DNA of 64,000 nucleotides from Nannocystis pusilla (lineage in GTDB: Bacteria; Myxococcota_A; Polyangia; Nannocystales; Nannocystaceae): the NCBI RefSeq assembly GCF_026626665.1, contig NZ_JAPNKE010000002.1, forward strand, positions 7,541,168 through 7,605,167, read 5' to 3'. A program made the translations under genes and the position numbers. Shown here piece by piece: positions 51,489 to 62,819 of this stretch. Each line of letters begins with the position of its first letter. Within the stretch, counting starts at the first letter, position 1. The notes under the pieces were generated by a model. The model had not been told where the DNA came from, made no database searches, and was given only the letters and a program-made list of their open reading frames with translations.

Positions 51489-52689
51489 GTCCCTCCAGAC
51501 ACCTCAGTGAAGCGCCGCACCTGGCGCTTGTAGAAGGCCGACTCGGGCTCGAGGCGGGCGGCCTCGCGGATGGCCGCCACGGCCTCCGCGCCGCGCCCGA
51601 GCTGGTGCTGCAGCTCGGCCCGCAAGTAGTGCAGCTCGGCGTTTTCGGGCTGCTTCGCCGCCGCCTGGTCGACGGCCTCGAGCGCCGCCGCCTGGCCGCA
51701 ACGCTCGCGGAAGGCGAACCATCCGAACGAGCTCTTGAGTTCGTCGTTGTTCGGGTCGCTCGCGACCATCGCCTCGAGGCTCGAGACCGCCTCGTCGTCG
51801 CGCCCGAGCTTGTGCAGCTCGCGGCCGATCGCCCGGAAGGCGCGGACGCTCTCCTTGGCCGCCGGGTACTTCTGCTGCAGCTCCTTGTAGAGCGCGATCG
51901 CCCGCTCGGAGTCGCCGTCGAGCTTCGCCACGAGGAAGGCCGCGCGGTCGGACATCGCCTTGGCCGCGAGGCCCTTGGCGTTGTCGGGGTCGCCCGCGAC
52001 CACGCGCTCGAACTCCGCCTCGGCCTGCGCGCGCTTGGCCGCCAGGGCGTACGCGACGCCGAGCTCGTAGCGCGCCTGCAGGTCGTCGGGCGCGGCCGCG
52101 ACCTTCTGCTCGAGCTCGGCGAGCACGTCGCCGCCGGCGGCGATCTTCTCGAGCGCGGCGAGCAGCGCCGGCGGCTCCATCGCGTCGACCAGGCGGCCCT
52201 TCTCGACCCCGCTCGCGTCGAGCACCAGCAGCGTCGGATAGGCCTGCACCTTGTAGCGCGCCACCAGCTCGGGGCCCTCGCCCTTCTCCGCGTCGACGTG
52301 CAGCGCGACGTACTTGGCCAGCGCCGCGCCGACATCGTCGCGCGTGAACACCTTCTCCTCGAGCTCGCGGCAGGGCGGGCACCAGTACGCGCCGACGTCG
52401 ACGAACACCGGCTTGCCCTCCGCTTTCGCCGCGGCGAGCGCCGCCTCGAGATCGCCCTCGATCCACTTCACCGCCGACACGATCTCGCCGTCGCTTTGCA
52501 CCCCGGACCCGCGCTCGCCGGCGGGTTCGCCGCGACGGGCGTCGACGCGGTCACCGGCGCGTCCGGCTTCGATCCCGACGCGCCCGGCTTCGGCCCCGGC
52601 GCCCCGCAAGAAACCGCGAGCACGACCCCCAGCAAGGGAGCCGACAGCGGAGCGAAAAGCGGACCGACGACGGCAGGAGCGCGAGCCAT
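51485..52689 (-). CDS. Thioredoxin-fold TPR lipoprotein (one frameshift)
   Basis: The protein (401 residues when repaired) has a lipoprotein signal (VLAVSC), a Ser/Pro/Ala linker and a thioredoxin-like domain with the active site GAYWCPPCRELEE. A C-terminal half of TPRs follows (ARYELGVAYALAAKRAQAEA, then ELHYLRAELQHQLGRGAEAV). It resembles DsbD-gamma/YbbN-type redox proteins facing the periplasm. A G is missing from GGGG at about 52503; the corrected frame starts at the ATG at 52689 rather than in the antisense-like region further upstream. Confidence 0.84.
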
Positions 52690-52910
52690 GGCTCGCTTGA
52701 AGCTGCCCGGGAACCTCGCCGGCCGCAACTGCCACCGCGCGCGCAAAGCCCAAAGCTTGCGCCCGGCCAGGGGCTCGCGCAAGTGCGGCCGGCGCGTGAG
52801 GTCTCGTGACGCCGACGCACGCGAGCCGTCGCGTTGCCATTTTGACACGCGAGCCCAGGCTACCCGCAGTCCCCCAAGTCTTTTTGTCGACGCCCGCCCG
52901 AGGAACCCCC

Positions 52911-55529
<2,619 letters not shown>

Positions 55530-55540
55530 CCCTCGTCAAA

Positions 55541-55564
55541 CACATGTCCCGAGGGACATGTCGG
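55541..55564. repeat. CATG hairpin after clpB
   Basis: CATG 55544 and CATG 55558 with spacer CGAG form a near-perfect hairpin (ACATGTCC paired with GGACATGT) 11 bp after the clpB stop. Confidence 0.85.
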
Positions 55565-55717
55565 CGCCCGGCCTCTGCGGCCGGGGCGCTCCGTCTTTGG
55601 CGATGCGACGCGAAGATCCGCTGTCGCGGCGATCTCTGTCGCCGCCGACATGGAGATCGCCGCCTTGACTCACGGCGCTCGCGCCCCGGCCGCGTGCACC
55701 GCGGGCCGCGCTCGCCG

Positions 55718-55723
55718 TAGAGT
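55718..55723 (+). promoter_or_regulatory. -10 box, leaderless architecture
   Basis: TAGAGT lies 6 bp before the GTG start at 55730. Confidence 0.4.
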
Positions 55724-55729
55724 GCCGGC

Positions 55730-56785
55730 GTGATCGAGCCCGCACCGCCGCGCCGTCGCGCCCTGTTGTGGGCGGCCTCGTGCGTCGGCGCCGCGGTGCT
55801 CCTGTGGCTCGCCTCGCGCAAGGTCCCGCTGTGGCCGGACGTCCTGCACCTCCCGCGGCCGGAGCTGTTCGCGCTGGCCGCCGCGCTGCACCTCCCCTAC
55901 AGCCTCGCGCGCGCGGTGCGGCTGCGCTGGGCCTTGCCCCCGGGCGCACCTGTCTCTCGGGACTTGCTCGTCGGCAGCGGCCTCGTCTCCTTCCTCGTCA
56001 TCTTGCTGCTGCCGCTGCGGCTGGGCGAGCTGTCGCGGCCGTTGATCCTCGCGCGCGCCGGCGTCGCCGGGCTCGGCCTGCCCGAGGCGATCGCCGCCAT
56101 CGCCAGCGAGCGGCTGCTCGACGGCCTGCTCGTCGTCGGCATGCTCTTCCTCGGCCTCGGCCTCTCGACCGCCTTCAGCCCCGAGTTCGCCGCCCTGGTC
56201 GGCTCGGTCGAGCGGTTCGGCCTGGCCTCCGGCGTCGTCTTCGCCGGCCTGATGCTCGGCCTGGGGCTCCTCGCCTTCACCCCGCCGCGGCACCACGAGC
56301 GCCTCGGCGGCCTCGTGCGGCCCGTCCTCGGCGCCCGCCTCGGCGACTTCGTGTTCCACCTCGCCGCCGCCTTGCGCCCGATCTTCACCAGCGCCCGCGG
56401 CCTCTTCCTCCTCGGCGCCTCGCTCGTCTACTGGGCGATCACCCTCCTGCAGTTGTGGCTGGTGCTCCTGGCTTGCGGCCTCGACCTCGGGGCCGGCGAG
56501 GCCGCCGTGATCGTCGCCGTCGTCGGCCTCAGCATCCAGCTGCCCGGGGGTCCGGCCCAGGTCGGCAGCTTTCAGTTCGGCGCTGCTCTGGCCCTCCAGC
56601 TCTTCATCGGTCCGGCCGATCTCCGCGGGCCCGGGGCCAGCTTCGGCGCCCTGATGTACCTGCTCGGCCTCCTCGGCGCCCTCGTCCTCGCCCTCCCCGG
56701 CCTCGCGCTCCTCGGCCGCGACCGGCGCCGGCGGGTGATCGATCCCTCGTCGAGCCCGCCTTCCGAACCCGGTCCGATCGCCTGA
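55730..56785 (+). CDS. AglD/LPG-synthase-type transmembrane protein (UPF0104)
   Basis: This 351-residue membrane protein has about eight hydrophobic helices and the motifs of the lysylphosphatidylglycerol synthase transmembrane/AglD family: LPLRLGELSRPLI, ASERLLDGLL and LPGGPAQVGSFQFG. In related proteins this part flips or transfers a lipid-linked group; the aminoacyl-transferase domain of MprF is absent. The GTG start follows TAGAGT by 6 bp. An in-frame 14-bp element (55949-55963) encodes PVSRDLL in the first cytoplasmic loop. Confidence 0.8.
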   Translation: MIEPAPPRRRALLWAASCVGAAVLLWLASRKVPLWPDVLHLPRPELFALAAALHLPYSLARAVRLRWALPPGAPVSRDLLVGSGLVSFLVILLLPLRLGELSRPLILARAGVAGLGLPEAIAAIASERLLDGLLVVGMLFLGLGLSTAFSPEFAALVGSVERFGLASGVVFAGLMLGLGLLAFTPPRHHERLGGLVRPVLGARLGDFVFHLAAALRPIFTSARGLFLLGASLVYWAITLLQLWLVLLACGLDLGAGEAAVIVAVVGLSIQLPGGPAQVGSFQFGAALALQLFIGPADLRGPGASFGALMYLLGLLGALVLALPGLALLGRDRRRRVIDPSSSPPSEPGPIA

Positions 56786-56937
56786 CCGATCGGGAATTCT
56801 CCGGCGTCTGCCCGGTCCGTGGCCCTTTGCGCCGCGGCGTCGTCCCTGGCCCCCGCGCCGGGGCGTTGCTGGACGGCCGCCCCCGCGGGTATGCTCCGCC
56901 GGCGCGGCGCCGCCCTGTGCCCCGCGCTGGAGAGTTC

Positions 56938-58452
56938 ATGTCGCGCGACCTTCGTACGCTTCGCCAGTTGTTCCGCCCCGGTCTGTTGGGCCTGCTCGCC
57001 CTGACCCTCACCACCGCGGCGTGCGGCAAGAAGGGCGAGACCAGCGCCCCCGGCGAGAAGGGCATGTCCGTCGAGGAGGCCGACCGCAAGCGGGCCGAGG
57101 CGCAGAAGGCGGCCAAGGCCGACACGCTGGTCTCGCTGGCCAACAAGGACCTCGCCAGCGGCCGCTGGGCCTCGGCGCGCGAGCGGGCCAAGCGGGCGCT
57201 CGAGTCCGAGTCGAAGAACGCCGACGCCTACGCCGTGCTCGGCGCGGCCAACTGGCGCGCGGGTGACTACGGCGCCTCGACCAAGGCCTTCAAGGAGGCG
57301 CTCGAGCTCGACCGCAAGAACTTCGGCGCCGCCGTCGGCCTCGGCCGCAACTACCAGGCCGTGGGCGACCACAAGGCGGCGATCGAGCTGCAGGACACGA
57401 TCCTCGCCGCCGACCAGAACCAGATCGACCCGCTGCTGATCAAGCTGTGGAGCTACTACGCCCAGCTCGACGCCGCCAACGCGGTCAAGACGCTCGACGC
57501 GGTGTTCAAGCTGATCGAGCCCGACAACCCGCTCCTGCCGCTGCTGCAGAGCCACGCCGCGTTCATGCGGCCGCTCGAGGGCAAGGGCGAGCTGGCCAAG
57601 GTCGACGGCGCCAAGGGCACCTCCGACCTGCAGATCGATCCGACCCAGGGGCTCAAGCACTCGGGCGCGACGGTCGGCGGCGAGTACACCCGCGTGTTGC
57701 TGCTCGAGCTGCGCGAGGAGGCGCGGATCCACAAGGCCTTCGCCGACCAGCTCAAGCTGAAGGAGATCGCCAAGATCAAGACCTTCGGCAGCGACACCGA
57801 GACCAGCATCGTCCTCATCCCCGAGGTCAAGTTCGGCGACCTCAAGATCACCAACATCCCGGCGATCGTCGACGACCTCTCGACCTTCGGCCTCGGCGAG
57901 ACGCCCGGGGTCGTGCTCGGTCGCCAGGTGCTGAGCAAGATCGGCGCGATCACCTTCGACTTCCCGAACGCCTCGCTCGAGCTGCAGAGCGCCCCGCCGA
58001 CCGCCGCCCCCGCCGGCGCGACCGCGGCGCAGCTGCTCATGCTCGACCTCCACCTGTTCCTCGTGCCGACCGTCCCGGTCACCCTCGACGGCTCCGAGGC
58101 CCAGTTCTACGCCTGGCTCGGCGGCTCCTACGGCACCGCCCTCACCGTGGCGAAGAAGAACTACCTCAAGAGCGGCCACCTGCCGCGCGAGCTCGACCCA
58201 CTCGACGACCCCAACGCCGGCCTCAAGATGGTCTACATCGACCAGGCCAAGGTCGGCGACCTCGGCGTCAAGGGCGTCGGCGGCCTCGTCCTCGCCAACA
58301 CCCCGCCCGACGGCGGCCTCGCCCAGGTCGTCGAGCTCGGCGGCTTCGAGCTCGGCGGCTACATCAACGTGCCCCTGCTCAAGAGCATGAAGGTCACCTT
58401 CGCCTTCTCCCAGGGCCAGGTGTTCTTCGCCCCGAAGACCCCGGGCAAGTGA
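56938..58452 (+). CDS. TPR lipoprotein with two degenerate pepsin-like domains
   Basis: This 504-residue lipoprotein has a signal ending TTAAC, a Lys/Ala helix and three to four TPRs (about 60-165). Two segments then look like retropepsin-fold halves: IPEVKFGDLKITNIPAIV followed by VVLGRQVLSKIGAITFDF, and YIDQAKVGDLGVKGVGGLV followed by INVPLLKSMKVTFAF. The catalytic DTG triad is not visible in either, so they may bind peptides instead of cutting them. GGAG precedes the ATG. The fold assignment is inferred from the loop pattern. Confidence 0.62.
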   Translation: MSRDLRTLRQLFRPGLLGLLALTLTTAACGKKGETSAPGEKGMSVEEADRKRAEAQKAAKADTLVSLANKDLASGRWASARERAKRALESESKNADAYAVLGAANWRAGDYGASTKAFKEALELDRKNFGAAVGLGRNYQAVGDHKAAIELQDTILAADQNQIDPLLIKLWSYYAQLDAANAVKTLDAVFKLIEPDNPLLPLLQSHAAFMRPLEGKGELAKVDGAKGTSDLQIDPTQGLKHSGATVGGEYTRVLLLELREEARIHKAFADQLKLKEIAKIKTFGSDTETSIVLIPEVKFGDLKITNIPAIVDDLSTFGLGETPGVVLGRQVLSKIGAITFDFPNASLELQSAPPTAAPAGATAAQLLMLDLHLFLVPTVPVTLDGSEAQFYAWLGGSYGTALTVAKKNYLKSGHLPRELDPLDDPNAGLKMVYIDQAKVGDLGVKGVGGLVLANTPPDGGLAQVVELGGFELGGYINVPLLKSMKVTFAFSQGQVFFAPKTPGK

Positions 58453-58599
58453 CCCACGCGGGCGACGACCCTCGCCCTCTCCGACGAACGACTTCGCGGC
58501 CCGCCGCGGAGTCGTTCCTGCTTCTCCGCCTCACGCCGCTCGCATCACGCACCGGGCGCGACGACGAGCTGCGAAGCCCGGAAGTTTTCCGCAGGCATC

Positions 58600-58915
58600 G
58601 CGGCCGACTTCATCCGCGACACGCCACGCTCCACCGTCGCAACTTCGGCCCGAGTCATCGCCGTGGTGAGACCGCTGCCAAGCACTGCGTCACCTTTCGT
58701 CGCAACCTCTCCCGCCCCGAGCCGCGGTGAGACCGCTGCCAAGCACTGCGTCACCTTCCGTCGCAACCTCTCCCGCCCCGAGCCGCGGTGAGACCGCTGC
58801 CAAGCACTGCGTCACCTTCCGTCGCAACCTCTCCCGCCCCGAGCCGCGGTGAGGCCGCTGCCAAACACCGGCGTCAACACCTTCCGTCGCAACCTCGCCC
58901 ACGCCCGAGTCATCC
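58600..58915 (+). repeat. Tandem repeat, 61-bp unit
   Basis: GGTGAGACCGCTGCCAAGCA recurs at 58665, 58726 and 58787, with a partial copy at 58848, a precise 61-bp period; a degenerate relative lies before 58660. Units are more than 95% alike by eye. Sixty-one is not a multiple of three, and no gene is seen in 58453-59112. Confidence 0.93.
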
Positions 58916-59100
58916 CGCGCCGCCACGCCTTCCACCGCCGCAGCCACCCGCGGCCGCGACCCTCGCGAAGTCACGACCTGCCCTCCCGCACGCGTGTGCA
59001 GCGAACCCCGCACCGCCACGAGGGCCCGCAGGCGGGTGCCCGTTCGCGGCTGCCAGCGGCCGCGGCGGCCACCTCGCGCGCCCCCGCCCGCGCTTTGGTC

Positions 59101-59106
59101 TATCGT
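59101..59106 (+). promoter_or_regulatory. -10 box, leaderless architecture
   Basis: TATCGT lies 6 bp before the GTG start of the FHA-phosphatase gene, the same hexamer and distance as at 35817. Confidence 0.45.
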
Positions 59107-59112
59107 AAATCC

Positions 59113-60747
59113 GTGGCCGGATGGTTGGAGATCCGCCGGGGCCAGGCTCCCGTCACCAACGTCAACCTCGTCGGGCGACGCGTCGTCGTCGGTCGCTCTC
59201 CTGACTGCGACGTCGTCCTCAACACCACCTCGGTCTCGCGTCAGCACGCCGAGCTGATCTGCGACGACGTCGGCTGGCGCGTGCGTGACCTCGGCAGCCG
59301 CAACGGCACGGGAGTCAACGGCACCCGCGTCGCCGGCGAGCGCGCCCTGCAGTCCGGCGACGTCCTGCGCATCGACGAGTTCGACCTCGTCTTCCACGCC
59401 GGCCCCGCGCCCCTGCGCCCCGCCGCGCGTCCGCGCACCAGCGTCACCGACGGCGCCTTCGGCCCCGCGCGCACCCTGCAGGAGCTGGGGCCGCCCAAGG
59501 TCGACGCCTCGCACCTCTCGCGCCTCCTCGGCTTCAGCGCCGCCTTGCTGGCCGAAGGGGCAGCCGACCAGCGGATGTACCAGCTGTGCGAGCTGCTGAC
59601 GAGCGCGCACTTCCACGGCAACGCCGCCGTGGTCCTGCGGATCCTCCGCTCCGACGCCAGCGCCCCCGAGATCCTGTCGGGCCCGACCGGCAGCGGCGGC
59701 GAGCCGCCGATCAGCCGCTCCGTCATCAAAGCCGTGCTCGCCAGCGACGCCCCCGTGCTCGCCAGCTCCGGCCCGGCCGGGCCGAAGAACAACATGGTCC
59801 AGATGTCGGTCGTCTTCGGCGGTCAGGCCACCGCCGCCGTGGCTTGCCCGATCCACGGCGACGGCGAGCACCTCGACGTCCTCTACGTCATGCTCCCCGG
59901 CCAGTACGGCACCGCCGAGTGGCTGGCCCTCGCCTCGCTCGCCTCCGCCATGTTCCGTCAGGCCGAGGACGCCTGGAGCGCCCGCGAGGCCGCCCAGCGC
60001 CAGGCCCTGCTCGAAGAGGAGCTGCGGCGCGCCGCCGCGATCCAGGCCCGACTTGTCCCTCGGGACATGTCCTCCGGGTCACTTCAGATCGGCTTCGGCT
60101 TCACCCCGTGCAAGGGCGTCGGCGGCGACTACGTCGACGCGTTGCCGACCCGCGACGGCCGGGTCCTCGTCACCGTCATGGACGTCGCCGGCAAGGGCAT
60201 CGACGCCGCGCTGATCGCCTCCGGCCTGCATACCACCGTGCACCTCGCGGTGCGCCAGGGCATGTCGCTGCCCGACCTGGTCCACACCTTGAACCGCCAG
60301 CTGCTCGACACCTGGAGCGGCGAGACCTTCGTGACCCTCGCGGCCGCGCTGATCGACCCCAAGACCGGCGCGCTCGAGGCCGTCGGCTGCGGCCACCCGG
60401 CGCCGATGGTCGTCACCCCGAACGGCACGATCCGCGAGCTCCGCCTGGCCGAGGGCATTCCGATCGGCCTCCTCGACATCGAGCTCGAGCTCAGCACCGA
60501 CCGCCTGCGCCCCGGCGAGCTGCTCCTCCTCTACTCCGACGGCCTCTCCGAGTGCTTCAATGAGGAGGACAAGATCCTCGGCGTCGACGGCCTCACCGAG
60601 ATGGTCGCCGACATCCGCCGCACCGCCGGCCGCAAGCCCGACCTCGAGTGGTTCGAGGCCCAGCTCAAGGACCGCCTCGCCCTCCACCGCGGCCGCGCCC
60701 CCGCCTCCGACGACATCAGCTTCGCCCTCGCCCTGTTCAGCGCCTGA
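59113..60747 (+). CDS. FHA-GAF-SpoIIE-type serine phosphatase
   Basis: This 544-residue protein joins an FHA domain (about 5-100; RSPDCDVVL, SRQHAELI, GSRNGTGVNG), a GAF-like sensor (about 120-275) and a PP2C/SpoIIE phosphatase (about 310-540; GGDYVDAL, VMDVAGKGIDAALI, YSDGLSECFN, SDDISFA). Phosphatases of this kind reactivate STAS proteins in partner-switching cascades, and the next gene encodes PAS-STAS. I chose the GTG at 59113; the longer reading translates tandem-repeat DNA. A 14-bp array (60052-60080) encodes LVPRDMSSGS in the linker before the phosphatase. Confidence 0.9.
   Translation: MAGWLEIRRGQAPVTNVNLVGRRVVVGRSPDCDVVLNTTSVSRQHAELICDDVGWRVRDLGSRNGTGVNGTRVAGERALQSGDVLRIDEFDLVFHAGPAPLRPAARPRTSVTDGAFGPARTLQELGPPKVDASHLSRLLGFSAALLAEGAADQRMYQLCELLTSAHFHGNAAVVLRILRSDASAPEILSGPTGSGGEPPISRSVIKAVLASDAPVLASSGPAGPKNNMVQMSVVFGGQATAAVACPIHGDGEHLDVLYVMLPGQYGTAEWLALASLASAMFRQAEDAWSAREAAQRQALLEEELRRAAAIQARLVPRDMSSGSLQIGFGFTPCKGVGGDYVDALPTRDGRVLVTVMDVAGKGIDAALIASGLHTTVHLAVRQGMSLPDLVHTLNRQLLDTWSGETFVTLAAALIDPKTGALEAVGCGHPAPMVVTPNGTIRELRLAEGIPIGLLDIELELSTDRLRPGELLLLYSDGLSECFNEEDKILGVDGLTEMVADIRRTAGRKPDLEWFEAQLKDRLALHRGRAPASDDISFALALFSA
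60049..60085. repeat. Intragenic 14-bp array (SpoIIE linker)
   Basis: Cores CTTG 60052, CATG 60066 and CACT 60080 are 14 bp apart with spacers CTCG and TCCG, between the GAF helix and the phosphatase core. Confidence 0.78.
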
Positions 60748-60753
60748 GCGACG

Positions 60754-60832
60754 CGCCATGTCCTCGGAGACATGTGCATGAGGCCATGTCTCCTGGCGCA
60801 TGCCCTCGAGGTCATGTCCCCGCTGCCGTGGG
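60754..60832. repeat. Six-unit 14-bp CATG array
   Basis: CATG at 60757, 60771, 60785, 60799 and 60813 and CGTG at 60827, exactly every 14 bp, beginning 7 bp after the phosphatase stop. Together with 7331-7410 this is the longest array seen. Confidence 0.93.
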
Positions 60833-61302
60833 CCGCGACGTCCGCGCCCACGGGCTCACGGCGAGACGGTGCGAGCGGCCCACGCACGGCAGCCGCGAGG
60901 TCGAACCAGCCCTTCGCGGCGCGCATGCGCGACGGACGGCGAATTCAGCCCGAAGCCTCGCACGGTCCGGCGTCGCGGGGCCCCGGCGCGCTCGGTCCTT
61001 ACGCCGTCGCCGCACGTGCAGGTGTGCAAGCCCGATGGCACCCGCGCTCTCGCGCCGGCGACGGTCCTTCGCACCTGTGACGACCGGCTCGGGGCAGCGA
61101 GGTTTGCGATCCACCGGGCGTGCAGCGAACGGCCTCGCGCGCTCGACGGGACGAGGCGGCCGCTGCGGCGGCGCATCACAGATGAGCCCGCCGTTTGCGC
61201 GATCCGACATGTCCTCGGGGACATCCTCGCGGCCCTGCGCGCCTGCGCTCCGCGAGGTTGAGCCTGGCCGCGGGAACGACGTACTTGTAACGTCGACGTC
61301 CC
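60833..61302. other. Intergenic region
   Basis: It contains one CATG/CATC pair at 61208 and 61222 (spacer TCGG). TAACGT at about 61290 may be a -10 box for the next gene. No gene is recognised. Confidence 0.5.
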
Positions 61303-62169
61303 ATGGCCGACACCCATGACGACGAGCTCGCGGCCCTGCGCGCCGAGAACGAGCGCCTGCGGGGCGAGCTCACCGCCCTGGCGCAGGCCGAAGAGCGCTT
61401 CCGGGTGCTGTTCGAGCACTCCTGGGACGCCCTCCTGATCTTCGACCGCACCGGCATCATCGACTGCAACAGCGCCGCGCTGCGGATGCTGCGCTGCGAC
61501 GACCGCTCGCAGCTCCGCTGCTTGCACCCCGCCCAGCTGTCGCCCGAGCGCCAGCCCGACGGTCGGCTCTCGCGCGAGAAGTCGATCGAGATGGACGACA
61601 CTGCCCGCCGGCGCGGCGCGCATCGCTTCGAGTGGCTGCACCAGCGCCTGGACGGCGAGCTGTTCCCGGTCGAGGTCACGCTCACCCCCGTGAACCTGCC
61701 GAGCGGGCCGATGATGCTGGTGGTCTGGCGCGACGTCAGCGAGCTGCGGGCCCGCGAGGCCGAGCTGCGCGAGCACGCGGTGCAGCTCGCGCTGCAGCAG
61801 CAGGTGATCCGCCGCCTCTCGACGCCGGTCATCAGCGTCGCCGCCGGCGTGCTGCTGGTCCCGATCGTCGGCGAGCTCGATCGCGACGGCGCCGCGGCGA
61901 TGACCAGCAGCGTGCTGCAGGCGATCGGCGAGCGCCGCGCTCGCGCAGTGATCCTCGACCTCACCGGCGCCGACGACCTCGACGTCGATACCACCGCGGC
62001 CCTCGTGCGCACCGGCACCGCCGCGTCGCTGCTCGGCGCCGGCGTGGTCCTCGCGGGCATCGGGCCGTCGCTGGCCCGCACCCTCGTCGGCCTCGACCTC
62101 GACCTGTCGCAGGTGCGCACCACCAGCACCGCCGAGCAGGCCATCGCCGCCGCGCTCGCGGTCGTGTGA
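61303..62169 (+). CDS. PAS-STAS (RsbR-like) regulator
   Basis: This 288-residue protein has an N-terminal coiled coil, a PAS domain (about 30-150; FRVLFEHSWDALLIFDRTGI, then GELFPVEVTLTPV) and a C-terminal STAS domain (STPVISVAAGVLLVPIVGEL, then VILDLTGADDLDVDTTAALV). It is likely a stressosome-type antagonist controlled by the preceding phosphatase; the kinase partner is not in view. It shares its STAS organisation with the protein at 45701. Confidence 0.9.
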   Translation: MADTHDDELAALRAENERLRGELTALAQAEERFRVLFEHSWDALLIFDRTGIIDCNSAALRMLRCDDRSQLRCLHPAQLSPERQPDGRLSREKSIEMDDTARRRGAHRFEWLHQRLDGELFPVEVTLTPVNLPSGPMMLVVWRDVSELRAREAELREHAVQLALQQQVIRRLSTPVISVAAGVLLVPIVGELDRDGAAAMTSSVLQAIGERRARAVILDLTGADDLDVDTTAALVRTGTAASLLGAGVVLAGIGPSLARTLVGLDLDLSQVRTTSTAEQAIAAALAVV

Positions 62170-62300
62170 TCGCAAGGTCGCGACCACGTCGCCGCGAGCA
62201 GCGGTCGAAGACTCGAACTACCCCGCCACGCGCCGGGGCGCAGATACGCGCGCATCGAGTGGGTGACGATCGCGGGCGCGCCCACTATCCTCCTCGGCAG

Positions 62301-62819
62301 ATGCCGCAAGCGAAGCCCAAGTCGAAGCAGGCCAAGAAGTCCGCCGCCAAGGCCGAGAAAAACAAGCAGACGAAGAAGGCCAAGAAGCAGACCGACAAGA
62401 AGCCCGCCGCGGCGAAGGCCAAGAAAGCCGCCAAGAAGCCGGCCGCCAGGGCCAAGAAGGCCGCCAAGACCGCCGCTCGCAAGGCCGAAAAGAAGGCGAA
62501 GAAGGCCGACAAGAAGACCGCCGCCAAGGCGAAGAAGGCCGACAAGAAGACCGCCGCCGAGGCGAAGAAGGCCGGCACCAAGAAGTCTGCAAGCAAGCCC
62601 AAGAAGGCCGACACCAAGAAGTCTGCAAGCAAGACCAAGACGGCCGCCACCAAGAAGTCTGCAGGCAAGCCCAAGAAGGCCGCCACCAAGAAGTCCGCCC
62701 CCCACTTAAAGATTCTTCGCGGGCGATGGGGCCGGCTTCGCCCGAGCTCGCGGCTGCGCGGCGGTTCTACGCCCTCCCGATCGACGCCGAGGCCTTCGCT
62801 GCCAGCGACGAGGGCCTGA
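62301..62819 (+). CDS. Lys/Ala-rich histone H1-like protein
   Basis: The first 135 residues are almost only Lys, Ala, Thr and Ser in repeats such as AKKADKKTAAKAKK and KKSASKPKKA, as in bacterial H1-like nucleoid proteins. It probably binds DNA through charge. As read, translation continues to 62819 with an Arg/Ser-rich tail and overlaps the next gene by 94 bp. If the run of six C at 62698-62703 is really five, the protein ends in KKSAPT at a TAA at 62707-62709, which places the next ATG 17 bp downstream. I favour that shorter form. TATCCT lies 9 bp before the ATG. Confidence 0.72.
   Translation: MPQAKPKSKQAKKSAAKAEKNKQTKKAKKQTDKKPAAAKAKKAAKKPAARAKKAAKTAARKAEKKAKKADKKTAAKAKKADKKTAAEAKKAGTKKSASKPKKADTKKSASKTKTAATKKSAGKPKKAATKKSAPHLKILRGRWGRLRPSSRLRGGSTPSRSTPRPSLPATRA

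Noticed and set aside
52842..52870. Complete heat-shock promoter for clpB
   Set aside because: TTGACA is present but no -10 box lies at a suitable distance and no CIRCE repeat is seen.
58690..59871. Minus-strand frame through the 61-bp repeats
   Set aside because: It runs through repeat DNA whose unit length is not a multiple of three and is antisense to the FHA domain.
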